A DNA stretch of 41,929 bases. Origin: Candidatus Bathyarchaeota archaeon. GTDB taxonomy: Archaea; Thermoproteota; Bathyarchaeia; TCS64. Location: NCBI GenBank assembly GCA_016783455.1, contig JADHWN010000001.1, positions 1 to 41,929 of the forward strand, read 5' to 3'. This document shows positions 41,138 to 41,929 of this stretch, piece by piece. A program made the position numbers and the translations under genes. Every line of letters starts with the position of its first letter. Positions within the stretch are counted from its first letter, which is position 1. The notes beneath the pieces were generated by a model. The model ran no database searches, was not told the DNA's origin, and saw only the letters and a program-made list of their open reading frames with translations.

Positions 41138-41929
41138 GGCTCCTCCTCCCTGAAGCTCCGCCTCTCGAAGCGCTCCACCCACTCCCTAACTAGGGGAGCC
41201 CGCTGGCTTGGGGTGAGCAGCCCGGTCTGGAGGCTCGCCTCCTCCTCCAAGACCTCACGGACCCTGCCGTGCATCTCCCCGATGTCCTCGGCGAACTCCC
41301 CCATGGCGGAGAAGAACTCCCGGACGTCCACCAGCTCCCGCTCCGGCACCCCGGCGAGGAGGGGCATCTCGATCCTTAGGGTGTCGACGTCGACCCAGAG
41401 GAGGAGGGGGTCCGAGGATATGAGTTCCTCGACGGGTCTGAGGTCGATGTCCCCGGGGTAGCCGTCCCTGAGGTTGCCCTGCACCCTGACCCGGAGGTAG
41501 CCCTCCTTCCCGGCCTTCGCCAGCTCCCCGCGGAAGGACTCGACCTCCTCGACTATCCTGTCCCTGTACCAGGTAGGCTCCCTCCTGCGGTCGGCCTCGA
41601 CCCGTACCTGCTTCATAACATGCAGGGGCTCTATGGGGACCCAGGTGAACCGGGGCTCGTCTCCGTCTGTGTCCACGATGTAGAAGCCCTTCTCCGGGTT
41701 CTCGGCGAAGTCGTACATCTCGAGGCTGCCCGGGGTGAGGACCCAGCCCCCGTTGGGGAGCCTCCTCTGGGGGCAGCGCCTGTGGTAGTGGCCGGTGAAG
41801 ACGAATGCGGGGTCCACGGAGGCGAGCTGGTCGATGGTGAGGCTGCTGTCGTAGGGGGGGACCTGGTTGTAGCCCTGGATGAAGCCGTGGAGCATGAAGA
41901 TTCGGGTACCCGTCGCGTCCTTGAAGGCG
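41134..41929 (-). CDS. mre11: Mre11 nuclease, C-terminal part (gene runs off the window)
   Basis: The frame is open to the right edge, so about 264 C-terminal residues are present and the N-terminal phosphodiesterase motifs I-IV lie outside. MLHGFIQGYNQ and VFTGHYHRRCPQRRL (the GHxH metal motif) belong to the calcineurin-like nuclease domain. After the capping region (GFYIVDTDGDEPRFTWVPIE) come about 150 residues of the helical Rad50-binding tail. It forms the Mre11-Rad50 end-resection complex with the overlapping downstream rad50. No herA or nurA is seen in the window. Confidence 0.9.
   Translation of the reverse strand, partial: AFKDATGTRIFMLHGFIQGYNQVPPYDSSLTIDQLASVDPAFVFTGHYHRRCPQRRLPNGGWVLTPGSLEMYDFAENPEKGFYIVDTDGDEPRFTWVPIEPLHVMKQVRVEADRRREPTWYRDRIVEEVESFRGELAKAGKEGYLRVRVQGNLRDGYPGDIDLRPVEELISSDPLLLWVDVDTLRIEMPLLAGVPERELVDVREFFSAMGEFAEDIGEMHGRVREVLEEEASLQTGLLTPSQRAPLVREWVERFERRSFREEEP

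Noticed and set aside
40517-41461. 314-codon plus-strand ORF antisense to rad50/mre11
   Set aside because: Shadow frame of the GC-rich Rad50 and Mre11 coding sequence; no ribosome site or family features.
1-41929. CRISPR arrays, rRNA and complete insertion sequences
   Set aside because: No regularly spaced repeats, rRNA-like sequence or complete transposase with terminal repeats was found.

Overview
The window looks like a piece of an archaeal chromosome, most likely from the Thermoproteota (a Bathyarchaeia-like or related uncultured lineage); the lineage is a tentative inference. Archaeal signs seen directly are a tRNA-Ser gene with a bulge-helix-bulge intron, many TATA boxes about 25 bases upstream of leaderless ATGs, other genes with GGTGA ribosome sites and TTG/GTG starts, a Mre11-Rad50 pair, a tungsten-type aldehyde ferredoxin oxidoreductase, and archaeal families such as DUF2153. 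The DNA is GC-rich, with a few conspicuously AT-rich intergenic islands.

Layout. 1-3.7 kb: the first 27 codons of a probable transposase (minus strand, cut by the window edge) and, divergent from it, a 1188-residue secreted, membrane-anchored surface glycoprotein. 3.7-10.9 kb: single housekeeping and metabolic genes (TIGR04076 protein, pyruvate-kinase C-terminal-like protein, MTAP-like phosphorylase, histidine phosphatase, galactokinase, DUF2153, VOC protein) and a two-gene unit of a B12-binding radical SAM enzyme and an ICMT-type methyltransferase. 11.0-14.3 kb: tRNA-Ser(GGA), then a regulator/ABC-exporter cassette that ends in a second copy of the tRNA 3' end, so the cassette looks like cargo of a tRNA-integrated element. 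14.4-18.7 kb: a helical protein, a polyferredoxin + AOR operon and an MFS transporter. 18.7-24.2 kb: a BMP-type nucleoside ABC importer operon, divergent from a deoxynucleoside/thymidylate-kinase-like gene. 24.2-32.8 kb: an alpha/alpha toroid protein, a ComB-family phosphatase, seryl-tRNA synthetase, PhzF, a PanE-like reductase, cyclophilin, a TauE/SafE exporter, a C_GCAxxG_C_C redox protein, a DppA-like D-aminopeptidase and a small Cys-rich protein. 33.0-39.1 kb: an amidohydrolase, a creatinase-like M24 protein, kynureninase, an unrecognised two-gene micro-operon of 37- and 41-residue proteins, an arginine-deiminase/DDAH-fold enzyme and a carboxymuconolactone-decarboxylase-like protein. 39.1 kb to the end: rad50 and the 3' part of mre11.

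How the genes may work together (inference). D-aminopeptidase, creatinase-like protein, kynureninase, deiminase-fold hydrolase, amidohydrolase and AOR/ferredoxin fit a heterotroph that degrades peptides and amino acids and disposes of aldehydes to ferredoxin. The nucleoside importer, nucleoside-type kinase and MTAP-like phosphorylase suggest nucleoside salvage. No CRISPR array, rRNA or integrase is visible.

Most noteworthy structures: the non-canonical 29/30 intron of tRNA-Ser, the 22-bp tRNA-end duplication framing a 3.2-kb cassette, and the micro-operon at 37.2-37.5 kb, whose genes are too short for ordinary gene calling.
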